Shown piece after piece: positions 8,128-16,015 of a DNA stretch of 21,753 bases (its first letter is position 1; each line of letters begins with the position of its first letter). The position numbers and the translations under genes were made by a program. Under the pieces are notes generated by a model. It saw nothing but the letters and a program-made list of their open reading frames with translations, was not told where the DNA came from and made no database searches. The stretch comes from an uncultured Parafilimonas sp. (GTDB lineage: Bacteria > Bacteroidota > Bacteroidia > Chitinophagales > Chitinophagaceae), in the NCBI GenBank assembly GCA_937892395.1, contig CALAGJ010000143.1, forward strand, positions 1 through 21,753, given 5' to 3'.

Positions 8128-9189
8128 ATGAAAGAGAAGGATTATTTAATTGTGGGATTGGGGCTTTGTGGTGCCTGGCTTGCATATTTTTTAAGAGAAA
8201 ATGGTTCTACAGTGGATGTGTATGATGGACAGACACAATTGTCTGCAAGTGAAGTTTCAGGAGGTATTATAAACCCCGTTACGGGTCGTAGGGTGGTTAC
8301 CACTTGGCTGGCTGATGAACTCATACCCTGGCTGTCGAATACAATGAGTCGAATAGGTATATCGGCAAATAGAAAATTTATTTCCCCAAAAACAACATTG
8401 AGTTTTCCCGGATCACTTCAAATGAAATTAGCTTATGAAAAACGTGTAGAAGAAGAAAATAGATTTATCAGTAGCATATCAAATGAGGAAGAAATAATGA
8501 GATATTTTAATACTACTTATCTTCCCTATTCCATAAACTCGACATTTATTGTACATGCAAAACAATTTATTACTTACGTAAAAGAATTACTACTACACAA
8601 TCATTCATTTTTTTCAAAAAATATAGACGAATCAATTCTTGAACTAAAAGACGAAGCCATAGTATATGATTCAGTAAAATATAAAAAAATAATTTATGCC
8701 AATGGGTATGCTGCCATGAATAGCATTTATTGGAAAAATTTACCATTTGTACCGAATAAAGGTCAGGCCCTAATTGTTGAAATACCTCATCTGCCTGATA
8801 CTGCAATGTATAAATTTGGCATGCTAACGCTTGTGCCTATAGATCAGGGTATGTGGTGGGTTGGTAGTAGCAATGAATTAAGGTTTGACAATGATCTGCC
8901 TGGCCAGGCCTTTTTATCCGAGGCAGTTATTACACTTAAAGCAATATTAAAACAACCGTTTACTATAAAAAAGCATCTGTCTGCCATAAGGCCGGCAACA
9001 GTAGAACGAAGACCCTTTGTTGGTGTACACCCTTTATATAAACAAATTGCTATTTTAAACGGTATGGGTAGTAAAGGTTGCTCACTTGCACCGTGGTTTG
9101 CCAAGCAATTAACCCATCTTTTAAAAGAAAATATACCTATTGATAAGGATGCTGATGTAATTAGATTTTCAAAATTATTGATGCGATAA
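8128..9189 (+). CDS. FAD-dependent oxidoreductase, DAO family
   Basis: With the start at 8128 the protein has 353 residues. The dinucleotide-binding motif G-L-G-L-C-G lies within DYLIVGLGLCGAWLAYFL, six residues from the N-terminus, followed by an acidic end of strand two (VDVYDG). A conserved SGGIINPVTGRRVV segment follows, and the C-terminal FAD contact is ILNGMGSKGCSLAP. This is the layout of the D-amino acid oxidase/glycine oxidase group, which oxidises amines or amino acids. The substrate is unknown. An ATG 13 codons upstream (8089) gives a longer form; I prefer 8128 because the Rossmann strand normally starts a few residues after the initiator. It is followed after 87 bases by the CBS membrane protein, possibly in one unit. 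Confidence 0.85.
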   Translation: MKEKDYLIVGLGLCGAWLAYFLRENGSTVDVYDGQTQLSASEVSGGIINPVTGRRVVTTWLADELIPWLSNTMSRIGISANRKFISPKTTLSFPGSLQMKLAYEKRVEEENRFISSISNEEEIMRYFNTTYLPYSINSTFIVHAKQFITYVKELLLHNHSFFSKNIDESILELKDEAIVYDSVKYKKIIYANGYAAMNSIYWKNLPFVPNKGQALIVEIPHLPDTAMYKFGMLTLVPIDQGMWWVGSSNELRFDNDLPGQAFLSEAVITLKAILKQPFTIKKHLSAIRPATVERRPFVGVHPLYKQIAILNGMGSKGCSLAPWFAKQLTHLLKENIPIDKDADVIRFSKLLMR

Positions 9190-9276
9190 AGTGATTAATA
9201 AATTATAGTCTGTACTTTATTAATTGACAGTTTGGCAAAAAAATCGTTTTATTGCATTTCATTAGCATAAAATTGG

Positions 9277-10536
9277 ATGGTAGTAGCATTACTTGCGTGG
9301 ATAGGCATTTCAGTGATTCTTATTGGATTTTTTTCAGGTACTGAAATAGCATTTATCAGTGTAAACAGATTAAGTATAGAGCTCAGGAAAAAACAAGGAA
9401 GCAAAAGTAGCAACATCATTAGTGGGCATTTAGATCATCCATCACGTTTTATTGGAGCTTGCTTAGTTGGTTTGAATATTTTTCTTGTAGGGTATGGTTT
9501 GTTATTTAGTGAACTTATGAAGCAGTCATTATGGAATCCGCTTCACTTGGAGAATGAATATATAAAATTAGCTTTTGATACTGTACTGTCATCCATCTTA
9601 ATACTCATTTTGGGAGAGTTTATACCAAAAGCAATTTTTAAAGCAAAAAATGACAATGCACTTGTCTTTTTTACACCTGTTAGTCAATTTTTCTTTAAAC
9701 TTTTCAATCCAATTTCTTCATTATTTGTATCACTGGCAGAGGGTATATTAAAATATCTTTTCAATGTACATATCAGAGAAAAAGGACATGAGCCTTTTAG
9801 CAGAATAGATTTAGAACATTTTTATCAACAAACCAAAGATCAGGATGCAGATACACAGGAGTTGAATACAGATTTACTTGAAAATGCATTGTCTTTACCT
9901 GCCACAAAAGTGCGACAGTGCTTAGTGCCACGTACTGAAATAGAAGCAGTAGCACTTTCTGACAGTTTAGATGATGTGCGCATCCATTTTATTGAAACTA
10001 AACTAAGTAAACTTGTAGTATATGAAGACAATATCGACAATATACTCGGATATATACATCAGTTGGATTTATTTAAACAACCATCAGATTTAAAAAGTAT
10101 TTTATTACCCATACCAGTAGTGCCTGAAACAATGAGCGCCACGGATATGATGAATAAATTTACACGTGAACGAAAGAGTATAGCATGGGTGGTAGATGAG
10201 TTTGGTGGTACTGCAGGTATTGTAACGATGGAAGATTTACTAGAAGAAATTTTTGGTGAAATACAGGATGAATATGATACAGAGGAATTTGTAGAAAAGC
10301 AGATAGCAGAGAATGAATTTGTATTTAGCGGAAGGTTAGAACTTGATTATCTCAACGAAAAATATGGCCTTGAATTTCCAGATGAAGACTCCGAAACACT
10401 ATCTGGATATATCATTAATGCGCATGAAACCATACCTGTGGAAAAAGATAGGATAGTAGCTGATAAGTATGAATTTGAAATATTGAGTGTAAGCGTTACT
10501 CGCATTGAGATGGTTAAGATGAAAGTACTTTTATGA
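9277..10536 (+). CDS. CNNM/CorC-type membrane protein with CBS domains (hemolysin C-like)
   Basis: A 419-residue inner-membrane protein. The N-terminal DUF21/CNNM domain has about four hydrophobic segments (about 1-22, 57-80, 91-115 and 127-155) and the family-typical FFSGTEIAFISVNRL and GEFIPKAIF motifs. Two CBS domains follow (about 208-330; CLVPRTEIEAV opens the first and WVVDEFGGTAGIVTMEDLLE closes the second), then a CorC_HlyC domain at the C-terminus. CNNM proteins are linked to magnesium or cobalt efflux. In gliding Bacteroidota one paralogue is GldE, but the usual GldE neighbours (gldD, ssb, mutY) are absent, so I do not use that name. A hairpin without a T-tract lies just past the stop. 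Confidence 0.92.
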   Translation: MVVALLAWIGISVILIGFFSGTEIAFISVNRLSIELRKKQGSKSSNIISGHLDHPSRFIGACLVGLNIFLVGYGLLFSELMKQSLWNPLHLENEYIKLAFDTVLSSILILILGEFIPKAIFKAKNDNALVFFTPVSQFFFKLFNPISSLFVSLAEGILKYLFNVHIREKGHEPFSRIDLEHFYQQTKDQDADTQELNTDLLENALSLPATKVRQCLVPRTEIEAVALSDSLDDVRIHFIETKLSKLVVYEDNIDNILGYIHQLDLFKQPSDLKSILLPIPVVPETMSATDMMNKFTRERKSIAWVVDEFGGTAGIVTMEDLLEEIFGEIQDEYDTEEFVEKQIAENEFVFSGRLELDYLNEKYGLEFPDEDSETLSGYIINAHETIPVEKDRIVADKYEFEILSVSVTRIEMVKMKVLL

Positions 10537-10550
10537 GGTGGTGTTGATAC

Positions 10551-10575
10551 TATGCTACTGACTATTGGTAGCATA
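10551..10575 (+). terminator. Possible 3' hairpin after the CNNM gene
   Basis: An 8-bp stem (arm TATGCTAC, 10551-10558 with 10568-10575) with a 9-base loop lies 14 bases past the stop. No T-tract follows, so it may be a 3' stabilising stem, or terminate weakly. Confidence 0.35.
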
Positions 10576-10730
10576 ATAAATGGATAAGGAAAGAACAATT
10601 TTTTTATTTGTGTTTTTTTATTTTAAATCCATTTATTGCTTATACAATCTCACCCCAGATGTAATATGCTGGATACTTAAATTGAGCAAAATATCAGATA
10701 CACAAGCCATCAGTTACCCATAAATAAAAA

Positions 10731-10748
10731 AAGGCCGCATGCGGCCTT
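10731..10748 (-). terminator. Intrinsic terminator of the THX gene
   Basis: A perfect GC-rich 18-base palindrome (half site AAGGCCGCA) folds into a 7-bp stem with a tight four-base loop, 17 bases past the THX stop. On the minus strand it runs into seven or more T. Confidence 0.85.
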
Positions 10749-10765
10749 GAAAGTAATAAAATAGA

Positions 10766-10876
10766 TTAGTCTTCTTTTTTCGCAGTAGCCTTTTTCTTTG
10801 GTCTAGCTGGCCTGCTGTTTCCAAAAGATCCTTTTGATATTTTTCCTTTTTTGGTTTTTTTATCTCCTCTTCCCAT
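10766..10876 (-). CDS. 30S ribosomal protein THX
   Basis: A 36-residue, very basic protein reading MGRGDKKTKKGKISKGSFGN and ending in a Lys/Arg/Ala-rich tail with two acidic residues. The G-R-G-D-x-K-T-x-x-G-K-I-x-x-G-S-F-G-N pattern is that of bTHX, the small protein first described in Thermus 30S subunits and widespread in Bacteroidota, where it binds a pocket in the head of the small subunit. The gene is too short for common ORF thresholds. It follows the HU gene on the same strand but lies beyond the HU terminator (10908-10932) and has its own terminator at 10731-10748. A near-match -7 box (TATTATTG on the minus strand, 10895-10902) lies 19 bases upstream of the ATG, so it probably has its own promoter. 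Confidence 0.92.
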   Translation of the reverse strand: MGRGDKKTKKGKISKGSFGNSRPARPKKKATAKKED

Positions 10877-10907
10877 TGTATATATTTTGCGTAGCAATAA
10901 TAAAAAT

Positions 10908-10932
10908 AAAGGCCATGTCATCCATAGCCTTT
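10908..10932 (-). terminator. Intrinsic terminator of the HU gene
   Basis: On the minus strand, AAAGGC-T-ATG pairs with CAT-G-GCCTTT around a five-base loop, with one internal mismatch; the stem is followed by TTTATTTTTATT. It lies 26 bases past the HU stop and before the THX start. Confidence 0.7.
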
Positions 10933-10957
10933 ACAGCATTATTGACCCTTTTTTAAT

Positions 10958-11227
10958 TTAGATTTTAGCACTCAATTCTTTACCGGCTTTAAAGCGTGCT
11001 ACTTTTTTAGCCTTGATCTTAATAGTGGCACCGGTTTGAGGATTGCGTCCTGTACGTGCTGCACGTTTTGTAACGGAGAAAGTACCAAAACCCACTAATG
11101 TTACCTTACCTCCACCCTTCAAAGTTTTTGTAACTGCTTCAACAAAAGAGTCCAATGCGCCATTGGCTTGTGTTTTAGTAATGCCCGCATCATTGGCAAT
11201 TTTTGCAACTAATTCTGCTTTATTCAT
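10958..11227 (-). CDS. hup: HU-family DNA-binding protein
   Basis: An 89-residue nucleoid protein, the normal length for HU. The N-terminal helices begin MNKAELVAKIANDAGITK, the core motif VTLVGFGTFSVTKRAARTGR is the HU/IHF signature, and the DNA-intercalating arm carries RNPQTGATIKI with the conserved Asn-Pro. The alkaline C-terminus (KAKKVARFKAGKELSAKI) is typical of HU. HU dimers bend and compact DNA without strict sequence preference. A full promoter (TTTG, 18-base spacer, TACATTTG) lies 23 bases upstream, and a terminator follows, so it is a single-gene unit. HU is favoured over IHF because there is one gene and the arm matches HU. Confidence 0.95.
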   Translation of the reverse strand: MNKAELVAKIANDAGITKTQANGALDSFVEAVTKTLKGGGKVTLVGFGTFSVTKRAARTGRNPQTGATIKIKAKKVARFKAGKELSAKI

Positions 11228-11250
11228 TTTGAATTTTATTTTAGATGAAA

Positions 11251-11280
11251 CAAATGTAGTAGCCCTACAATATCAACAAA
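11251..11280 (-). promoter_or_regulatory. Promoter of the HU gene (-33 and -7 boxes)
   Basis: On the minus strand TTTG (11277-11280), an 18-base spacer and TACATTTG (11251-11258) match the Bacteroidota TTG-N(17-20)-TAnnTTTG consensus at both boxes. This is the best promoter in the window. The predicted leader is about 18 nt. Confidence 0.68.
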
Positions 11281-11508
11281 ATAATTTTTTGAATACTTAT
11301 ACACATATAAATAGCTACAACCCGCATGGGCAAAGGATTTGAGTAATTAAAATAAATATTCAACAAGTAGGGAAATAATAAAAATTTAAGCAAAACCCTT
11401 GTCATTGCTGCATTTGGGCATACAATGTCTTTGCAAATTGATATATACCATGTAGTTGGACTTCTTTTTTTATTGCTTATAAGCCATGTGCAAAACCCCA
11501 AGAAATAG

Positions 11509-11814
11509 CTATTCAATAACTGACATTAAGGTGCGAAAAGCAATAAATTGGTCACCCCACTTATTTATACCATCCTGCCTGAGGGTATCAGCATATTGTG
11601 CTATATATCTTTCATAGTGTCCTAAGTTTATGGCCTTATATTGGACTGCATAAGTAGGTCCATCTGTTTCATCTACCTCCAACAACCTTAAAATATGGCT
11701 TTCTGTAAAACATCCTGTAGCAATAACTTGTGGAATATGTGTGGTGCGCAGCCATTCAATCCATTCATCATGAATACTATGATTTACCTGTATGGTTACA
11801 TTATAAATAATCAT
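11509..11814 (-). CDS. DUF4286 family protein
   Basis: A 101-residue soluble protein starting MIIYNVTIQVNHSIHDEWIE and containing HIPQVIATGCF, YAVQYKA and a closing WGDQFIAFRTLM segment. This matches the DUF4286 pattern of Bacteroidota, a small ferredoxin-like alpha-beta fold of unknown function. It lies 50 bases downstream of argS on the same strand with no hairpin between, so co-transcription with argS is likely. No catalytic residues are evident. Confidence 0.82.
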   Translation of the reverse strand: MIIYNVTIQVNHSIHDEWIEWLRTTHIPQVIATGCFTESHILRLLEVDETDGPTYAVQYKAINLGHYERYIAQYADTLRQDGINKWGDQFIAFRTLMSVIE

Positions 11815-11864
11815 TGATTTATTGTTGATAATTTTACTAAAAATATTGTATCCAGCATTGACAA

Positions 11865-13646
11865 TTACATCCTTTCTGGCATATCAATTTTCAAAAGTTG
11901 CATACCATTTTTTAATACAACTGCTGTCAATGTAGCCAATTGCAATCTGAAATTTTTTGAAGCAATAGTTTCCGCATGTAATACTGATAACTCATTATAA
12001 AAACTATTGAATTGCTGAGCAAGATTAAACAATGCCATGCAGATGGCAGCCGGGTCATATTGAACAGCAGCTTCAGATACTACAGATGGAAATGCTTCTA
12101 ACAGAATTAGAAGTTTTTTTTCTAAAGGCAATAATGTATTCATCTGAGGAAAGTCAATGGATGTTTCAATATCATTCTTCCTCAATATACTTTTTATTCT
12201 GGCATAGGTATATTGGATAAAGGGCCCAGTGTATCCATGAAAATCTATACTTTCTTCCGGATTAAAAATAATTCGTTTTTTAGGGTCAACCCTTAAAAGG
12301 AAAAATTTTAATGCTCCCAATCCTATTGTTTCATAAAGCTTTTCCAATTCATCGGAGCTGAAGTCATTTACTTTACCAAGTGCAGCAGTTTTAGTAGCAG
12401 CTATTTGTATCATTTCATCCACAATATCATCAGCATCCACTACCGTGCCTTCCCTACTTTTCATTTTGCCAGATGGCAACTCCACCATACCATAACTCAG
12501 ATGATAAATGCCATCCGCTTTTGGCAGTTGTAATCTTGTAGCAAGTGCTTTGAGCACTTTCATGTGGTAGTTCTGTTCATCTGCAATTACATATATGCTT
12601 TTATCACAGTGGTATTCATTGTATTTGTCGGCTACAAGCCCCAGATCTTGTGTTATATACACTGATGTGCCATCTCTGCGTTGCACAATTTTTTCGTCTA
12701 AGCCTTCTGCTGATAAATCTGCCCAGATACTATTATCCTCTTTTTTATAAAATATATTTTGGCTTAGGCCAGCTTCCACAAATTCCTTTCCTAGTAAATA
12801 GGTATTACTTTCATAATAAATTTTATCAAAGCTGCTGCCAATTCTTTTATATGTAATGTCAAAACCCTCATAAACCCATTCATTCATTTTTTTCCAAAGG
12901 TTTATTATTTGGGGCTGTCCTGCTTCCCAATCCTGTAGCATTTGAGTAGCAGCTTTCAATATAGGAGCTTCCTTTTCTGAAGTCTCTTTTGTATGTCCAT
13001 CGGCTATTAATTGTGCTACTTCTTTTTTATAAATATCATTGAAAAGCACATAATATTTTCCTACAAAATGATCTCCCTTCATGCCAGAGCTTTCAGGTGT
13101 TTCATTATTGCCCATCAACATCCAGGCTAACATACTTTTACATATATGAATACCTCTGTCATTTACAATACATGTTTTTACTACATCATAACCGGCAGCA
13201 TCTAAAAGTGCAGCTGCACTAAGTCCTAAAAAATTATTCCTAAGATGGCCCAAGTGCAGCGGCTTATTAGTGTTGGGCGATGAGTATTCTACCATTACCC
13301 GCTTACCATTTCTAGGCTCATTCAAATAGTTTGTATCATCAAAATTTTTAGCCAAAAAATCAGTAAACCAATGATCTTGAATGGTGAAATTTAGAAACCC
13401 TTTGATCAGATTATAACTGCTAAACAAATTGGCGTAATTTTCCATTAACCAACTGCCCAATTTATGCCCAAGTATATCCGGCTTTTCTTTTGTAGGTTTT
13501 AGAAGATTGAATAGTATAATTGTATAATCCCCTTCAAAATCTGATTTTGTGAGATTGATGGTAACAGATATATCCTCAGGTTGCAACTGATACATTTTTT
13601 GTAATGCATCAAAAGCAGCCAGTTTTATTTGATGTTGTAATTGCAT
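11865..13646 (-). CDS. argS: Arginyl-tRNA synthetase
   Basis: A 593-residue class I aminoacyl-tRNA synthetase. The N-terminal tRNA D-loop-binding domain covers about residues 1-110. The catalytic HIGH motif reads H131-L-G-H134 within SSPNTNKPLHLGHLRNN, and the second signature is GKMKSREGTVV (residues about 393-403), the usual K-M-S-K-S variant of this enzyme. The DALR anticodon-binding domain starts near GYTGPFIQYTYARI, and the protein ends with the conserved LLKIDMPERM. All expected parts are present at the normal length. The gene is divergent from gtrA and probably co-transcribed with the DUF4286 gene. Confidence 0.97.
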   Translation of the reverse strand: MQLQHQIKLAAFDALQKMYQLQPEDISVTINLTKSDFEGDYTIILFNLLKPTKEKPDILGHKLGSWLMENYANLFSSYNLIKGFLNFTIQDHWFTDFLAKNFDDTNYLNEPRNGKRVMVEYSSPNTNKPLHLGHLRNNFLGLSAAALLDAAGYDVVKTCIVNDRGIHICKSMLAWMLMGNNETPESSGMKGDHFVGKYYVLFNDIYKKEVAQLIADGHTKETSEKEAPILKAATQMLQDWEAGQPQIINLWKKMNEWVYEGFDITYKRIGSSFDKIYYESNTYLLGKEFVEAGLSQNIFYKKEDNSIWADLSAEGLDEKIVQRRDGTSVYITQDLGLVADKYNEYHCDKSIYVIADEQNYHMKVLKALATRLQLPKADGIYHLSYGMVELPSGKMKSREGTVVDADDIVDEMIQIAATKTAALGKVNDFSSDELEKLYETIGLGALKFFLLRVDPKKRIIFNPEESIDFHGYTGPFIQYTYARIKSILRKNDIETSIDFPQMNTLLPLEKKLLILLEAFPSVVSEAAVQYDPAAICMALFNLAQQFNSFYNELSVLHAETIASKNFRLQLATLTAVVLKNGMQLLKIDMPERM

Positions 13647-13662
13647 GCTCTAAAAATGATTG

Positions 13663-13670
13663 CGAAAATA
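13663..13670 (-). promoter_or_regulatory. Possible -7 box for argS
   Basis: Read on the minus strand this is TATTTTCG, one base off TAnnTTTG, ending 16 bases before the argS start. The same eight bases occur in the divergent direction before gtrA. Confidence 0.35.
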
Positions 13671-13722
13671 AAGAAAACGTATTCTATGGGCACAATTAAC
13701 AGATATAGACATGGCGCAACCC

Positions 13723-13730
13723 TATTTTCG
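13723..13730 (+). promoter_or_regulatory. Possible -7 box for the GtrA-family gene
   Basis: TATTTTCG, one base off TAnnTTTG, ends eight bases before the ATG at 13739, giving a near-leaderless transcript if used. It is identical to the box before argS. Confidence 0.35.
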
Positions 13731-13738
13731 CAGGCCTT

Positions 13739-14242
13739 ATGCAAAAGATGCACCGCACCATACGATACCTTATACTGAGAATCATTGATGCATTTTACCC
13801 ACCTTTTAAGCAAGTCATTACCATGCAAACATTTAGATATGCTGCTTGCGGTGGAGGCAATATGCTTTTGGATATTTTTCTATACACCATCTTTTACAAT
13901 TTTGTATTGCAAAAAGAAAATACATTTCTTGGATTTGTAACCATAAGCCCCTACATTTTGTCTTTTATAATGGCATTCTGCATTACCTTTCCTATTGGCT
14001 TTTATTTAAGTAGGTATGTAGTATGGCAGGAAACAAAAACGAGTAAGCGCATCCAAATTTTCAGGTATTTTATGGTTGTGTTGGCATGCATAATTTTAAA
14101 GTATGTATTGCTCAAATTTTTTATTGAGTCTTTAGCATTGTGGCCGAGTATTGCCAATATACTTACCACCGTTTTTGTAGTAACTTTCAGTTATTTTACA
14201 CAGAGATATTTTTCCTTTCGGAATAATAAAAGTATAAAATAA
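13739..14242 (+). CDS. GtrA family membrane protein
   Basis: A 167-residue protein with four hydrophobic segments at about 44-60, 66-95, 108-127 and 133-155. The entry motif FRYAACGGGNMLLDIFLY and the later GFYLSRYVVW segment are characteristic of the GtrA-like family. Members are small polytopic proteins often tied to export or flipping of lipid-linked sugars in cell-wall or O-antigen glycosylation. No glycosyltransferase lies beside it here, so the substrate is unknown. M4 is an alternative start. The first 30 residues are amphipathic and basic, as in other Bacteroidota homologues. Confidence 0.85.
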   Translation: MQKMHRTIRYLILRIIDAFYPPFKQVITMQTFRYAACGGGNMLLDIFLYTIFYNFVLQKENTFLGFVTISPYILSFIMAFCITFPIGFYLSRYVVWQETKTSKRIQIFRYFMVVLACIILKYVLLKFFIESLALWPSIANILTTVFVVTFSYFTQRYFSFRNNKSIK

Positions 14243-14459
14243 CCACCTGTAGAAAACATTGCATTTCTATCTCATATCAATTTTTCAAATAGATATTAAT
14301 ATTGGATTTTACTATCCAAGGTAAAGAATATTTTTTCTATACAGATGCAAAGCTCTCAACAACAGATCTAAACTTTATAATTGGTTTTTTTGAGATATGA
14401 GCGGTGAGAAAAATGCGTTTTCAATAACTTTTCAATTCATTATTTTGCAAAAAAATAAA

Positions 14460-15254
14460 ATGAAGAATCACGAAATAGATTATCGCATTCATGGAGAAGA
14501 AATGCAATATGTAGAAGTTGAATTAGATCCACAGGAAACAGCAATAGCTGAAGCCGGTTCATTTATGATGATGGATGATGGCATTCAAATGCAAACAATT
14601 TTTGGTGATGGTAGCCAACAGCCATCAAGTGGATTATTGGGCAAATTATTTAGTGCGGGCAAGCGCATACTTACTGGCGAAAGTTTGTTTATGACTGCTT
14701 ATACAAATATAGGTCAAGGTAAGAAGCAGGTATGTTTTGCTTCCCCGTATCCGGGGAAAATTATTCCTTTGGATTTAATGCGTTTGGGTGGACGAATTAC
14801 ATGTCAAAAGGATGCATTCTTATGCGCTGCTAAAGGCGTAAGTGTGGGTATTGAATTTCAAAAACGATTAGGCACCGGATTGTTTGGTGGCGAAGGTTTT
14901 ATAATGCAAAAATTGGAAGGTGACGGTATGGCATTTGTGCATGCTGGTGGTCATGTATTTGAAAAAGAATTGCAACCCGGAGAACTTATTAAAATAGATA
15001 CAGGATGTTTGGTCGCATTTACACAGGGCATACATTATGACATCCAATTTGTAGGAGGCATTAAGAACACATTGTTTGGTGGTGAAGGAATATTTTTTGC
15101 AACACTTAGGGGGCCAGGTCGAGTATGGATACAAACATTGCCCATTAGCAGGCTTGCCGGTCGTGTACTTTCTTATGCTACAACAAATAGAAAAGAAGAA
15201 GGTAGCATCTTGGGAGGTCTTGGAAATTTGCTTGACGGAGATGGCTTCCGGTAA
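14460..15254 (+). CDS. AIM24 / TIGR00266 family protein
   Basis: A 264-residue protein from this start, rich in glycine and beta-strands. The family pattern is visible in VEVELDPQETAIAEAGSFMM near the N-terminus, the repeated GLFGGEGFIMQKLEGDG and NTLFGGEGIFFATLRGPG blocks, and the phrase GDGMAFVHAGG. These are the repeating motifs of the AIM24 beta-sandwich family, found in mitochondria and many bacteria; the bacterial role is unknown. An ATG 21 codons upstream (14397) gives a longer form, but the added residues look non-coding and a near-match -7 box (TTATTTTG, 14440-14447) lies inside that extension, so I choose 14460. No signal peptide is seen; the protein is probably cytosolic. Confidence 0.88.
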   Translation: MKNHEIDYRIHGEEMQYVEVELDPQETAIAEAGSFMMMDDGIQMQTIFGDGSQQPSSGLLGKLFSAGKRILTGESLFMTAYTNIGQGKKQVCFASPYPGKIIPLDLMRLGGRITCQKDAFLCAAKGVSVGIEFQKRLGTGLFGGEGFIMQKLEGDGMAFVHAGGHVFEKELQPGELIKIDTGCLVAFTQGIHYDIQFVGGIKNTLFGGEGIFFATLRGPGRVWIQTLPISRLAGRVLSYATTNRKEEGSILGGLGNLLDGDGFR

Positions 15255-15276
15255 TATTTGGACCATATAATTCAAT

Positions 15277-15303
15277 ATAAAGCTGCTATCCAATTAGCTT
15301 TAT
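15277..15303. terminator. Possible bidirectional terminator between AIM24 gene and purE
   Basis: An 8-bp inverted repeat (arm ATAAAGCT, 15277-15284 with 15296-15303) around an 11-base loop lies between two convergent genes, 22 bases past the AIM24-family stop. The stem is AT-rich and the flanking T-tract is short, so the call is moderate. Confidence 0.45.
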
Positions 15304-15338
15304 TATTGTATATTAATTGATAATTAGAGTGATTCAAA

Positions 15339-15863
15339 CTATGCCAACTTATCAAAATCATTCTGCCATCCAATGGATTTTAATTTGTTGACTTTTGTAT
15401 TCACCTCATCTTGCATCTGTTCTTTATAAGCTGACAATTTCTCACTAACAACTGAGTCAAAATTCCCAATGATAGATGCTGCAAGAATACCGGCATTCTT
15501 AGATGCATTGAGTGCTACCGTAGCTACAGGAATACCATTTGGCATTTGAAGAATGGAAAGAATGGAATCCCATCCATCTATGGAATTGGAGGATCTCACA
15601 GGGACACCTATAACAGGTAGAATTGTAAGAGATGCAATCATGCCGGGCAGGTGAGCAGCGCCTCCGGCGCCTGCTATAATCACTTTCAATCCCCTTGTAC
15701 TTGCAGATTGAGCATATTCAAACATACGTTTTGGTGTACGATGTGCTGATACCACTGTCAATTCGAAAGGAATTTTAAAAAACTCCAAAATATCTGCCGC
15801 ATCTTTCATGACTGGCAAATCACTATCGCTACCCATAATAATACCTACAATCGGTTTGCTCAT
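15339..15863 (-). CDS. purE: N5-carboxyaminoimidazole ribonucleotide mutase
   Basis: A 174-residue cytosolic enzyme of purine synthesis, class I PurE, converting N5-CAIR to CAIR. Visible motifs are GIIMGSDSDLPVMKDA (phosphate and substrate binding), VVSAHRTPKRMFEY with H41, and AGAGGAAHLPGM with H71, the conserved histidine pair of the family. Length fits the stand-alone bacterial form. The ATP-dependent partner PurK normally needed by class I enzymes is not adjacent; the upstream spacer holds only a pseudogene. An exact -7 box lies just upstream. Confidence 0.96.
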   Translation of the reverse strand: MSKPIVGIIMGSDSDLPVMKDAADILEFFKIPFELTVVSAHRTPKRMFEYAQSASTRGLKVIIAGAGGAAHLPGMIASLTILPVIGVPVRSSNSIDGWDSILSILQMPNGIPVATVALNASKNAGILAASIIGNFDSVVSEKLSAYKEQMQDEVNTKVNKLKSIGWQNDFDKLA

Positions 15864-15880
15864 AATATCAAAATGTGGTG

Positions 15881-15888
15881 CAAAGATA
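15881..15888 (-). promoter_or_regulatory. Predicted -7 promoter box for purE
   Basis: On the minus strand this reads TATCTTTG, an exact match to TAnnTTTG and identical to the cmk box. It ends 17 bases before the purE ATG. A TTG occurs 15 bases upstream, shorter than the usual spacing. Confidence 0.52.
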
Positions 15889-16015
15889 TTTTGATTTTGG
15901 TTGCAATGATGGTAAAGAATGTATAAAAAAATCAGCTACTATATGTGTGGGATTACGATTTTTTTTAGCATTCATGAATTGCGTTTCGCTGCATTTATAG
16001 CAAAATCCCTTAAGC

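Noticed and set aside
9277..10536. Naming the CNNM/CBS protein GldE
   Set aside because: The domain layout fits but gldD, ssb and mutY neighbours are absent, and several paralogues share the same layout.
11427..11510. Plus-strand 27-codon hydrophobic peptide (starts MSLQIDIYHVVGLL)
   Set aside because: A run of Leu from a T tract; no promoter box at good distance and no homologue I recognise. Too short to support from sequence alone.
11265..11516. 83-codon minus-strand ORF between HU and DUF4286
   Set aside because: It covers the HU promoter and overlaps the DUF4286 stop; the translation looks like random AT-rich sequence.
14868..15293. 141-codon minus-strand ORF
   Set aside because: Lies opposite the AIM24-family gene, whose protein pattern is clear; this is an antisense shadow.
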